Of a stretch of DNA of 5,995 nt, positions 1 through 5,995 are shown piece after piece. Every line of letters begins with the position of its first letter. The stretch's first letter is position 1. The notes beneath the pieces are model-generated. The model worked only from the letters and a program-made list of their open reading frames with translations. It ran no database searches and was not told the origin of the DNA. The DNA is from Planktotalea sp. (GTDB lineage Bacteria > Pseudomonadota > Alphaproteobacteria > Rhodobacterales > Rhodobacteraceae), in assembly GCA_024645145.1 (NCBI GenBank), contig JAHEGL010000110.1:1-5995 (forward strand), in the 5' to 3' direction. Position numbers and translations under genes: made by a program.

Positions 1-64
1 CGCTGGCACCTCTGAAATTCGCCGCATGCTGGTGGGTCGTGAACTGATGGGAGCGATGTCGTAA
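1..64 (+). CDS. Acyl-CoA dehydrogenase C-terminus, probably isovaleryl-CoA dehydrogenase (5' truncated by window edge)
   Basis: Only the last 20 codons are present, read from base 2 to the TAA at 62-64. The peptide carries AGTSEIRRMLVGREL, which matches the C-terminal GT-(S/N)-E-I-x-R motif of FAD-dependent acyl-CoA dehydrogenases, where this segment contacts the flavin. The AGTSE-(I/V)-RR-x-x-(V/I)-GR form closely resembles isovaleryl-CoA dehydrogenase. That enzyme oxidises isovaleryl-CoA to 3-methylcrotonyl-CoA and passes electrons to electron-transfer flavoprotein in the cytoplasm. The identity is supported by context, because the product is the substrate of the carboxylase encoded about 1.9 kb downstream. 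The catalytic glutamate and substrate pocket lie outside the window, so the exact substrate is inference; ivd/liuA would be the expected name. The stop overlaps the next start by one base (TAATG). Confidence 0.82.
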   Translation, partial: AGTSEIRRMLVGRELMGAMS

Positions 65-372
65 TGCCGCGTTGGCTGCTTTGGACGCCGATTGCGGCGC
101 TCACAGTGGCAACTGCATTTTTTGGCCTGCGCGCTGGCTGGCACGTCTCTGCTTTGACGGAAAGTGACGTGATCAATCGCGCTGCTGTGGACTACGTACG
201 CGGGGATGCCACGCGCCAAGCCACTGATTGTGAGGCGAAACCCTCAGATGTGGACGATATCTGGCTCGTCGTGATTTGCCGCGCCGCGACCGGCGAAACG
301 GAGATTTACCAAGCCACTCGATATGGCCGCGTTCAGCTTGGCTCAATGTCTTCTGGTCAGCCAGAGACATAA
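64..372 (+). CDS. Small single-pass membrane protein of unknown function
   Basis: A 102-residue protein that I do not recognise as a named family. Residues about 4-22 form a hydrophobic segment rich in Trp, Leu, Ala and Phe, preceded by Arg3. This suggests an N-terminal signal anchor with about 75 residues outside the inner membrane. The soluble part is hydrophilic and holds exactly two cysteines, Cys56 and Cys72, which could form a disulfide in the periplasm. There is no signal-peptidase lipobox. The ATG shares one base with the TAA of the dehydrogenase gene, and a GGGAG at 49-53 lies ten bases upstream, so start and coupling are convincing. The next gene begins one base after this stop. Being locked between a dehydrogenase and an acyl-CoA synthetase suggests a link to branched-chain acid metabolism, but the function is unknown. 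It is too short for a transporter or a redox enzyme. Confidence 0.8.
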   Translation: MPRWLLWTPIAALTVATAFFGLRAGWHVSALTESDVINRAAVDYVRGDATRQATDCEAKPSDVDDIWLVVICRAATGETEIYQATRYGRVQLGSMSSGQPET

Positions 373-373
373 T

Positions 374-1915
374 ATGTTGGATCGCACCGAAAGCTATGAT
401 GAGATGCGCGCACGAGTGCGTTGGGACTTGCCAGAGCGTTTGAACATGGCGCAGCAATGTCTCGCACATCCGGCCGATCAAATAGCCATTTATGAGCTTG
501 AGAATGGTCCGGTCACATACGGCGACCTTGAAGCAAAGAGCGCATCACTTGCGCGTGCGATGCGCGCATCTGGCATCAAGCGCGGGGATCGCGTTGGCGT
601 GCTGAGGTCCCAAGATGCGTGGACGGCTGCTGCGCATCTTGCGATTTGGTCAATTGGTGCGATTTCAGTCCCGTTATTTACGCTGTTTCAATCAGATGCG
701 CTTGATACGCGCACAGGCGACGCGGGTGTGTCACTGATTATTACCGATGTGGAAAACGCCATGCGTCAGATGACAGCACCTGCGCTGGTTCCCGACGCTC
801 TTGAAGTGGTGTGTGGCGCGCGTTTGCAGATCGCTGATACTGCACCGAATGATCCTGCATGCCTCATCTATACCTCTGGCACCACGGGTGCGCCTAAGGG
901 CGCGCTGCATGGCCACAAAGTGCTCACTGGTCACCTTCCGGGTGTGGAGATGAGCCATGATTTCCTTGGTCAAAGCGATGACTGTTTGTGGACCCCTGCG
1001 GATTGGGCATGGATCGGTGGCTTGTTCGATGTGCTCATGCCCGGTCTGGCCCTAGGCGTTCCCGTTGTTGCCGCAAGGCTGAAGAAATTTACGCCTGAGG
1101 CATGCTGTGATGTGCTGCGTCGCGCGCCTGTACGGAATGTGTTCTTTCCACCCACGGCTCTGCGTATGCTCAAAGCCGCGAATGTTGAGATAACGTCCTT
1201 GCGCTCGGTTGCTTCAGGTGGGGAGCCTTTGGGCGTGGAAATGCTTGAATGGGGCAGGCAGGCGTTCGGACTGACAATCAACGAATTTTACGGCCAAACC
1301 GAATGTAATATGATCGCCAGTTCGAGCAGCGTACTTTTTGCGCCGCTTCCAAACTGCATCGGCAAGCCGGCTGCCGGTTTTGAAATCGCGATTTTGGATG
1401 CGCAAGGCCAGCCAAGCTTGGAGGAAGGCGATATTGCCATTCAAAAAGGTGCGGCGTCTATGATGCTTGAATATTGGCAACGCCCCGAAGCGATGCGCGA
1501 AAAGTTCACGGGCGATTGGATGTTCACGGGCGATCGTGGCATTTGGGAGCAAGGCTATCTTCGTTTCGTTGGCCGCGAAGATGATGTCATCACCTCTTCA
1601 GGATATCGCATTGGCCCCGCCGAAATCGAGGATTGTTTGCTCGCCCATGATGCCGTTGCAACGGTGGGCGTTATTGGCAAGCCAGATCCGCTGAGAACCG
1701 AAATAGTCAAAGCCTATGTTGTTCTTAAAAGCGGTATATCCCCTATTAATGATTTGGTCATAAATCTTCAGGCGTTTGTTAAGGATCGTCTCGCAAGCTA
1801 CTCTTATCCAAGAGAAATCGAATTTGTTGATTATTTGCCCATGACGGTAACAGGCAAGGTCATCCGCAAAGAGTTAAAGGCGCGTGCATGCGCTGAATTG
1901 GAAGGTCATTCATGA
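374..1915 (+). CDS. AMP-forming acyl-CoA synthetase, medium-chain (ACSM-like) type
   Basis: A 513-residue ANL-superfamily ligase that activates a carboxylic acid with ATP to an acyl-adenylate and then to acyl-CoA. Visible motifs: the phosphate-binding loop [11 protein letters not shown] (166-176); EFYGQTE (304-310), which binds adenine and Mg; TGD (385-387) binding the ribose; the hinge region [16 protein letters not shown] (400-415) with its CoA-side residues; and the catalytic lysine K495 in TGKVIRKEL of the mobile C-terminal domain. The C-terminal half resembles ACSM medium-chain/short-chain acid ligases. At about 510 residues it is shorter than acetoacetyl-CoA synthetases (about 650), so isovalerate or a similar short or branched acid is the likelier substrate; this is inferred from context. 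An earlier in-frame ATG at 323 is rejected because it would overlap the preceding gene by 50 bases. ATG 374 sits one base after that gene's stop. No strong ribosome binding site is seen, which fits coupling. Confidence 0.93.
   Translation: MLDRTESYDEMRARVRWDLPERLNMAQQCLAHPADQIAIYELENGPVTYGDLEAKSASLARAMRASGIKRGDRVGVLRSQDAWTAAAHLAIWSIGAISVPLFTLFQSDALDTRTGDAGVSLIITDVENAMRQMTAPALVPDALEVVCGARLQIADTAPNDPACLIYTSGTTGAPKGALHGHKVLTGHLPGVEMSHDFLGQSDDCLWTPADWAWIGGLFDVLMPGLALGVPVVAARLKKFTPEACCDVLRRAPVRNVFFPPTALRMLKAANVEITSLRSVASGGEPLGVEMLEWGRQAFGLTINEFYGQTECNMIASSSSVLFAPLPNCIGKPAAGFEIAILDAQGQPSLEEGDIAIQKGAASMMLEYWQRPEAMREKFTGDWMFTGDRGIWEQGYLRFVGREDDVITSSGYRIGPAEIEDCLLAHDAVATVGVIGKPDPLRTEIVKAYVVLKSGISPINDLVINLQAFVKDRLASYSYPREIEFVDYLPMTVTGKVIRKELKARACAELEGHS
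1901..1905 (+). promoter_or_regulatory. Ribosome binding site for the MCC beta gene
   Basis: GAAGG lies six bases before ATG 1912, inside the last codons of the synthetase gene. It supports the start that overlaps the synthetase stop as ATGA. Confidence 0.65.
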
Positions 1916-3516
1916 AACTCACCAGCAAGGCGCTACCAAATTCAGCGGAATTCAAAGCAAATGTCGCGGCCCACACAGGCGCGCTAGAGCAGATCGCACA
2001 GGTTGCTCAGAGCGCAGCCCTTGGCGGCCCTGAAACCTCTCGCGAGCGCCACGTTAAGCGTGGAAAAATGCTGCCGCGCGAACGCGTTGCTAATTTGCTC
2101 GATGTGGGATCGGCGTTTCTTGAGATCGGCGCCACTGCGGCGCATGGCATGTACGACGGGGTCGCCCCAAGTGCTGGCGTGATCGCTGGAATTGGCACCG
2201 TCGAAGGCCAAGAAGTCATGGTGATCTGTAACGACGCGACTGTGAAAGGCGGTACTTATTACCCGATGACGGTCAAAAAGCATCTTCGCGCGCAGGAGAT
2301 TGCACAAGAGAATAACCTCCCATGTATTTACCTTGTTGATAGCGGTGGTGCGAACCTGCCCAATCAAGATGAAGTCTTTCCGGACCGTGATCACTTTGGT
2401 CGCATTTTCTACAATCAAGCGCGGATGAGCGCCAAGGGTATTCCGCAAATTGCGGCTGTCATGGGATCTTGTACTGCGGGCGGCGCATATGTGCCCGCGA
2501 TGAGCGATGTGACGATCATTGTGCGTGAGCAAGGCACTATTTTTCTAGCTGGTCCGCCCTTGGTGAAGGCTGCGACAGGTGAGGTTGTGACAGCCGAAGA
2601 CCTTGGTGGTGGCGATGTTCACACACGTCTTTCTGGTGTTGCTGACTATTTGGCAGAGGACGACGCCCATGCGCTTGCCTTGGTGCGCCGTGCGGTCAGG
2701 CATTTGAACCGTAGCAAACCGAACACGGTGAATTGGCAAACGAGCGAAGAACCTGCCTACGATCCTGACGAGCTTTTTGGTGTTGTTCCAGCAGATTTAA
2801 AGACGCCTTATGACATACGAGAGGTGATCGCACGAATCGTGGATGGGTCGCGTTTTGACGAATTCAAGCCACGCTACGGGGAGACTTTGGTCACTGGTTT
2901 TGCGCATCTTAAAGGCTGCCCTATCGGCATAATCGCCAACAACGGCGTTCTGTTTTCTGAGGCGGCTCAGAAAGGTGCCCACTTTGTGGAGCTATGTTCG
3001 CAACGCAAAATCCCTTTGGTATTTTTGCAAAATATCACAGGTTTTATGGTGGGGCGTAAGTATGAAAATGAGGGGATCGCGCGCCACGGCGCTAAGCTGG
3101 TGACTGCGGTCGCGACAACCTCGGTTCCCAAAATAACGATGCTTGTAGGGGGCTCTTTCGGCGCAGGAAATTATGGTATGGCGGGACGCGCGTATCAGCC
3201 GCGCTTTTTGTGGACATGGCCCAACAGTCGGATTTCTGTGATGGGTGGCGCGCAAGCGGCGGGCGTTCTTGCAATTGTGAAACGTGACGCCATCGAGCGT
3301 AAAGGCGGAACATGGTCAGAACAGGAAGAGGCGCAGTTCAAGCAGCCAACTATTGATATGTTCGAAGAGCAAAGTCATCCGCTATATGCGTCTGCACGAC
3401 TTTGGGATGATGGAATTATTGATCCGAGAAAAAGCCGTGATGTCTTGTCACTGAGCTTATCAGCCGCGCTGAATACACCCATCGAAGAGACACGCTTTGG
3501 CGTGTTTCGAATGTAG
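1912..3516 (+). CDS. liuB: 3-methylcrotonyl-CoA carboxylase, carboxyltransferase (beta) subunit
   Basis: 534 residues, the usual length for MCC beta (also named mccB). It transfers the carboxyl group from carboxybiotin on the alpha subunit to C4 of 3-methylcrotonyl-CoA, giving 3-methylglutaconyl-CoA in leucine degradation; known MCC holoenzymes are alpha6-beta6. The N-terminal crotonase-like half holds SGGANLPNQ (144-152) followed by [20 protein letters not shown], a signature of MCC and the related geranyl-CoA carboxylase rather than propionyl-CoA carboxylase. An oxyanion-type loop [12 protein letters not shown] spans 185-196. The C-terminal half holds QNITGFMVG and the second loop [11 protein letters not shown] (413-423), then [24 protein letters not shown]. 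The protein ends in FGVFRM, as in pseudomonad LiuB. The start ATG overlaps the synthetase stop by four bases. Geranyl-CoA carboxylase is the main alternative, but the adjacent isovaleryl-CoA dehydrogenase-like gene favours MCC. No key motif is missing. Confidence 0.96.
   Translation: MKLTSKALPNSAEFKANVAAHTGALEQIAQVAQSAALGGPETSRERHVKRGKMLPRERVANLLDVGSAFLEIGATAAHGMYDGVAPSAGVIAGIGTVEGQEVMVICNDATVKGGTYYPMTVKKHLRAQEIAQENNLPCIYLVDSGGANLPNQDEVFPDRDHFGRIFYNQARMSAKGIPQIAAVMGSCTAGGAYVPAMSDVTIIVREQGTIFLAGPPLVKAATGEVVTAEDLGGGDVHTRLSGVADYLAEDDAHALALVRRAVRHLNRSKPNTVNWQTSEEPAYDPDELFGVVPADLKTPYDIREVIARIVDGSRFDEFKPRYGETLVTGFAHLKGCPIGIIANNGVLFSEAAQKGAHFVELCSQRKIPLVFLQNITGFMVGRKYENEGIARHGAKLVTAVATTSVPKITMLVGGSFGAGNYGMAGRAYQPRFLWTWPNSRISVMGGAQAAGVLAIVKRDAIERKGGTWSEQEEAQFKQPTIDMFEEQSHPLYASARLWDDGIIDPRKSRDVLSLSLSAALNTPIEETRFGVFRM
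3487..3508 (+). other. Inverted repeat (predicted RNA hairpin) at the end of the MCC beta gene
   Basis: GAGACACGC (3487-3495) pairs with GCGTGTTTC (3500-3508) around a TTTG loop: nine base pairs, eight Watson-Crick and one G-U. The flanks TCGAA (3482-3486) and TTCGA (3506-3510) offer an alternative outer pairing. It lies just before the TAG at 3514-3516. There is no T-run after it, so it does not look like an intrinsic terminator. It could mark an mRNA-processing or stabilising site ahead of the only gap in the operon, or be a chance product of the codons. Confidence 0.35.
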
Positions 3517-3581
3517 GGCCATCTTGATGTATAACATTGATATTGCGGCTTTAGTATCTGATTTTAATTTGGAAGTAGAAA
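3517..3581 (+). other. 65-base AT-rich gap between the MCC beta and alpha genes
   Basis: This is the only junction in the window that is not an overlap or 1-base gap. It is clearly richer in A and T than the surrounding genes. A 20-codon open frame (ATG 3527 to TGA 3587-3589) runs through it and overlaps the alpha-gene start by eight bases; AGGG at 3515-3518 could serve it. TATAAC (3530-3535) and TTGATA (3537-3542) resemble promoter hexamers, but neither has a properly spaced partner. No terminator is seen. Confidence 0.6.
3571..3575 (+). promoter_or_regulatory. Ribosome binding site for the MCC alpha gene
   Basis: GGAAG lies six bases before ATG 3582. An in-frame TAG at 3576-3578 directly upstream rules out any longer start, so the N-terminus is firmly placed. 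Confidence 0.75.
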
Positions 3582-5528
3582 ATGTTTGATTCCATACTTG
3601 TCGCCAATCGGGGTGAAATTGCATGCCGTATTATGCAAACTGCACAAGCGCTTGGTGTGCGATGTATTGCGGTTTATTCCGACGCTGACGCCTCTGCGCG
3701 ACATGTGCAAATGGCAGATCAGGCTGTGCATATTGGTGGCTCTGCACCCGCTGAGAGTTACCTGCGCGCAGATGTTGTTATCAAAGCTGCGCTTGATACA
3801 GGCGCTCAAGCGATCCATCCCGGATATGGCTTTTTATCCGAGAACCCCGAGTTCGTAAAAGCGGTTGAAGCCGCAGGGCTCACGTTTATCGGACCAAGTG
3901 CTCATGCAATTCGCTCCATGGGATTAAAAGACGCCGCTAAGTCATTGATGGAAAGAGCGGGTGTCCCAGTTGTCCCGGGATATCATGGGGTGGACCAAAG
4001 CGACGATTTATTGGCCGAGAAAGCGATCGAGATAGGCTATCCTGTTTTGATCAAAGCGGTTGCCGGTGGTGGCGGTAAGGGTATGCGCCTTGTTGAAAGT
4101 GAGGGCGCTTTTGCCGCTGCATTGGAAAGTGCGCGATCCGAAGCGAAAACGGCTTTTGGAAATTCTGACGTTCTTGTTGAGAAATTCGTAACGAAACCGC
4201 GTCATATAGAGATACAAGTGTTTGGCGATGGCAATGACGCGGTGCATTTGTTCGAGCGCGATTGCTCGCTTCAGCGACGCCATCAAAAGGTGATTGAAGA
4301 AGCACCGGCTCCGGGGATGAGCGCTGAAGTACGCGCGGCCATGGGAGAGGCAGCCGTGCGCGCGGCGAAGGCGATCAACTACTCTGGTGCGGGAACGGTC
4401 GAGTTTATCGTTGATGGGTCAGATGGCCTGCGTGAAGATGGTTTTTGGTTCATGGAAATGAACACGCGCTTGCAGGTTGAGCATCCAGTGACGGAAGCGA
4501 TCACAGGTGTGGATCTTGTCGAATGGCAGTTGCGTGTCGCTGCGGGTGCATCTTTGCCCAAGTCACAAGAAGAGCTGACGATTGAGGGCCATGCGTTCGA
4601 AGCGCGCCTTTATGCGGAAGATGCGGCGCATGATTTTCTGCCGGCGACAGGGCGTTTGACCCATTTGATGTTCCCAAATGATGTGCGGGCCGACACGGGC
4701 GTGCGCAGCGGTGATGACATCAGCCCTTTTTATGATCCGATGATTGCGAAAATTACGGTGCACGGCCAAACCCGCGCTGTAGCGCTCAGCAAGCTTCGAA
4801 GTGCTTTGGCGCAAACCGAAGTCGCAGGGACCGTGACCAACCTGAACTTTTTACATGCTCTCGCGTGTCACAAAGGGTTTGTAAGTGGGGAGGTGGACAC
4901 CGGTTTGATTGCGCGTGATCAAGCAATGCTGACGGTGGCAAAGCCCTTGTCTGCGGAGATTTTGGCCTGTGCTGCAATCAGTGCTGCTGAGCTGGACATC
5001 ACAAAGCCGCAGCTCGGGTTTTCACTTTGGCAACCGCTTGCCCGTCGAATTGTTTTGGCGCAGGACCAAGAACACTTCATCTGTGTTTTGCGGTTCGTGA
5101 CATCCACTCAGGTCGAGTTGGAAACACCCATGGGGCAGGTCACGGTGATTCGGCAAAATGGCGCATGGATGAGCAAAGGATCGTCAACGTTACGCGCGAT
5201 TAAGTTAGGTGATCAAGTGCATGTCTTTGGCCCAGACGGCACGTCGTTTGCGCTCTTTGATCCGCTACAACAAAGCAGTGCTGCAAGCGGTGATACAGAT
5301 GTTATTTTGGCACCGATGCCGGGCGTTGTGAAATCAGTGCTTGTGAAAAGCGGACAAGAAGTGACCCTTGACCACCCATTATGCGCCCTTGAAGCTATGA
5401 AAATGGAACATTCCTTGCTGGCACAGCGTGTAGGAGAAGTTGCCGAAGTTTACGTCAGTGAAGGCGATCAAGTTGAGGCGGGCGCGGCGCTTATTCGGCT
5501 TGCGCCGCAAGAGAGGGATGTAGAATGA
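3582..5528 (+). CDS. liuD: 3-methylcrotonyl-CoA carboxylase, biotin carboxylase/biotin carrier (alpha) subunit
   Basis: 648 residues, close to bacterial MCC alpha (also named mccA). It uses ATP and bicarbonate to carboxylate its own biotin, which then visits the beta subunit. The biotin-carboxylase domain covers about 1-445. It shows ILVANRGEIACRI near the N-terminus, K116, K158, the ATP-grasp loop GGGGKGM (162-168), RRHQK with K236, metal ligands E274 and E292, and NTRLQVEHP (294-302) with catalytic R296. A biotin-transfer linker domain follows. The carrier domain runs from about 573 to 645, with hinge APMPG (577-581) and the biotinylated lysine K607 in EAMKMEH. The distance between E274 and E292 is six residues longer than in E. 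coli AccC (276 to 288, from memory), a loop insertion DGSDGLREDG. All active-site residues I can check are present. Its TGA overlaps the next ATG by four bases. Substrate assignment rests on the adjacent beta gene. Confidence 0.96.
   Translation: MFDSILVANRGEIACRIMQTAQALGVRCIAVYSDADASARHVQMADQAVHIGGSAPAESYLRADVVIKAALDTGAQAIHPGYGFLSENPEFVKAVEAAGLTFIGPSAHAIRSMGLKDAAKSLMERAGVPVVPGYHGVDQSDDLLAEKAIEIGYPVLIKAVAGGGGKGMRLVESEGAFAAALESARSEAKTAFGNSDVLVEKFVTKPRHIEIQVFGDGNDAVHLFERDCSLQRRHQKVIEEAPAPGMSAEVRAAMGEAAVRAAKAINYSGAGTVEFIVDGSDGLREDGFWFMEMNTRLQVEHPVTEAITGVDLVEWQLRVAAGASLPKSQEELTIEGHAFEARLYAEDAAHDFLPATGRLTHLMFPNDVRADTGVRSGDDISPFYDPMIAKITVHGQTRAVALSKLRSALAQTEVAGTVTNLNFLHALACHKGFVSGEVDTGLIARDQAMLTVAKPLSAEILACAAISAAELDITKPQLGFSLWQPLARRIVLAQDQEHFICVLRFVTSTQVELETPMGQVTVIRQNGAWMSKGSSTLRAIKLGDQVHVFGPDGTSFALFDPLQQSSAASGDTDVILAPMPGVVKSVLVKSGQEVTLDHPLCALEAMKMEHSLLAQRVGEVAEVYVSEGDQVEAGAALIRLAPQERDVE
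5511..5516 (+). promoter_or_regulatory. Ribosome binding site for the GST-family gene
   Basis: GAGAGG, containing GAGG, lies eight bases before ATG 5525, within the last codons of the MCC alpha gene. It supports the ATGA-overlap start. Confidence 0.55.
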
Positions 5529-5995
5529 AGCAGATCATTTTACATCACGCGCCACAAACACGGTCGATGCGCAGCTTGTGGCTGCTGCACGAGTTGGGCG
5601 TACCATTTGAAATCGCGCGTCAAGGGTTCGACAAGAGTTTACGCGATCCGACCTACTTGAAACTGTCGCCCGCGGGACGTGTTCCTGCCCTTGAAATTGA
5701 CGGACAACGCATGTTCGAGACGGGCGCGATCACAGAGTATTTGTGTGAACTGTTTCCCGAAGCTGGCTTGGGGCGCGCTGTTGGGTCGAGTGAGCGCATG
5801 ATGTGGCTTGTTTGGGTGCATTTTGCGGAAACCATTAGTCAGCATCTTGCTGCGCTCACGCAACAGCATTTGGTACTGCGCGATGACAACATGCGCAGCG
5901 CGGCGGTGATGAACCTTGAAGCTGCGCGGCTTGGCAAATGCTATGATGCCTTAGAGGCGCAATTGCAAAGCAACAAAGAGAGTAGCGGAATGCTC
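5525..5995 (+). CDS. Glutathione S-transferase family protein (3' truncated by window edge)
   Basis: 157 codons are open to the window end; family members are usually 200-220 residues, so roughly the last quarter is missing. The N-terminal thioredoxin-fold domain spans about 1-80. It has an early SRS-like element (TRS, 12-14) before helix LWLLHELGVPFEI, with Ser14 as the candidate glutathione-activating residue. LSPAGRVPAL (47-56) carries the cis-proline Pro54. The glutathione-contact segment ETGAITEYL (65-73) has Thr where Ser is more common. The alpha-helical second domain begins near residue 88. The product is probably cytoplasmic. The start overlaps the MCC alpha stop by four bases (ATGA), so it is co-translated with the leucine pathway. 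Its substrate cannot be read from sequence; detoxification of a reactive enoyl-CoA or acid is only a guess. GST fold is confident, enzymatic activity less so. Confidence 0.9.
   Translation, partial: MKQIILHHAPQTRSMRSLWLLHELGVPFEIARQGFDKSLRDPTYLKLSPAGRVPALEIDGQRMFETGAITEYLCELFPEAGLGRAVGSSERMMWLVWVHFAETISQHLAALTQQHLVLRDDNMRSAAVMNLEAARLGKCYDALEAQLQSNKESSGML

Noticed and set aside
323..373. Upstream ATG 323 as the start of the acyl-CoA synthetase
   Set aside because: It would overlap the small membrane-protein gene by 50 bases, and the extra 17 residues do not look like part of the ligase family. ATG 374 directly follows the preceding stop.
559..570. Perfect 12-base palindrome GATGCGCGCATC
   Set aside because: It lies within coding sequence (Met-Arg-Ala region) in a stretch of repeated GCG/CGC codons. 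A single short palindrome there is expected by chance and has no operator context.
1984..2532. Long antisense open frame of 182 codons opposite the MCC beta gene
   Set aside because: It lies wholly opposite a gene with intact, conserved carboxyltransferase motifs. Its translation has no recognisable domain, and it is best read as a shadow of the codon bias on the other strand.
3524..3570. Internal promoter before the MCC alpha gene (TATAAC 3530-3535; TTGATA 3537-3542 with TTTAAT 3563-3568)
   Set aside because: TATAAC has only a 3-of-6 match at the -35 position. The second pair has a 20-base spacer, and its transcript would start after or within the ribosome binding site. The tight operon makes read-through the simpler view.
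5639..5869. Antisense open frame opposite the GST-family gene
   Set aside because: The + strand reads as a clear GST with N-terminal thioredoxin-fold motifs and start/stop coupling; the antisense frame has no recognisable features.

Overview
This window appears to be an internal slice of a leucine/isovalerate (liu) catabolic operon. The source is probably an alphaproteobacterium, most likely of the Rhodobacteraceae/Roseobacter type. That placement is inferred from protein sequence style, moderate GC (a little above 50 % by eye), the very tight gene packing, and a GST-family gene following the methylcrotonyl-CoA carboxylase (MCC) alpha gene. No rRNA or other taxonomic marker is present. All genes are on the + strand, and neither the operon promoter nor its end lies in the window.

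Layout: (1) 1-64 is the extreme 3' end of an acyl-CoA dehydrogenase gene whose C-terminus looks like isovaleryl-CoA dehydrogenase. (2) 64-372 encodes a 102-residue protein of unknown function with one N-terminal membrane segment. (3) 374-1915 encodes an AMP-forming acyl-CoA synthetase of the medium-chain (ACSM-like) type. (4) 1912-3516 encodes the MCC carboxyltransferase (beta) subunit. (5) 3517-3581 is the only real gap, 65 bases, AT-rich, preceded by a hairpin in the end of the beta gene and holding a 20-codon micro-ORF. (6) 3582-5528 encodes the MCC biotin-carboxylase/biotin-carrier (alpha) subunit. (7) From 5525 to the window edge runs the 5' part of a glutathione S-transferase-family gene. 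The other junctions are stop/start overlaps of 1 or 4 bases or a 1-base gap, which points to translational coupling on one transcript.

How the genes work together: the synthetase may activate a free branched or short acid such as isovalerate to its CoA ester. The dehydrogenase oxidises isovaleryl-CoA to 3-methylcrotonyl-CoA. MCC (alpha plus beta, biotin- and ATP-dependent) carboxylates this to 3-methylglutaconyl-CoA. The hydratase and HMG-CoA lyase that complete the route to acetyl-CoA and acetoacetate are not visible and would be expected just downstream. The roles of the small membrane protein and the GST are not established by the sequence.

I see no mobile element, CRISPR array, tRNA or rRNA, and no strong evidence for a wholly new system. 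The points most worth a second look are the small two-cysteine membrane protein, the micro-ORF and hairpin between the MCC subunit genes, and the GST inside the operon.
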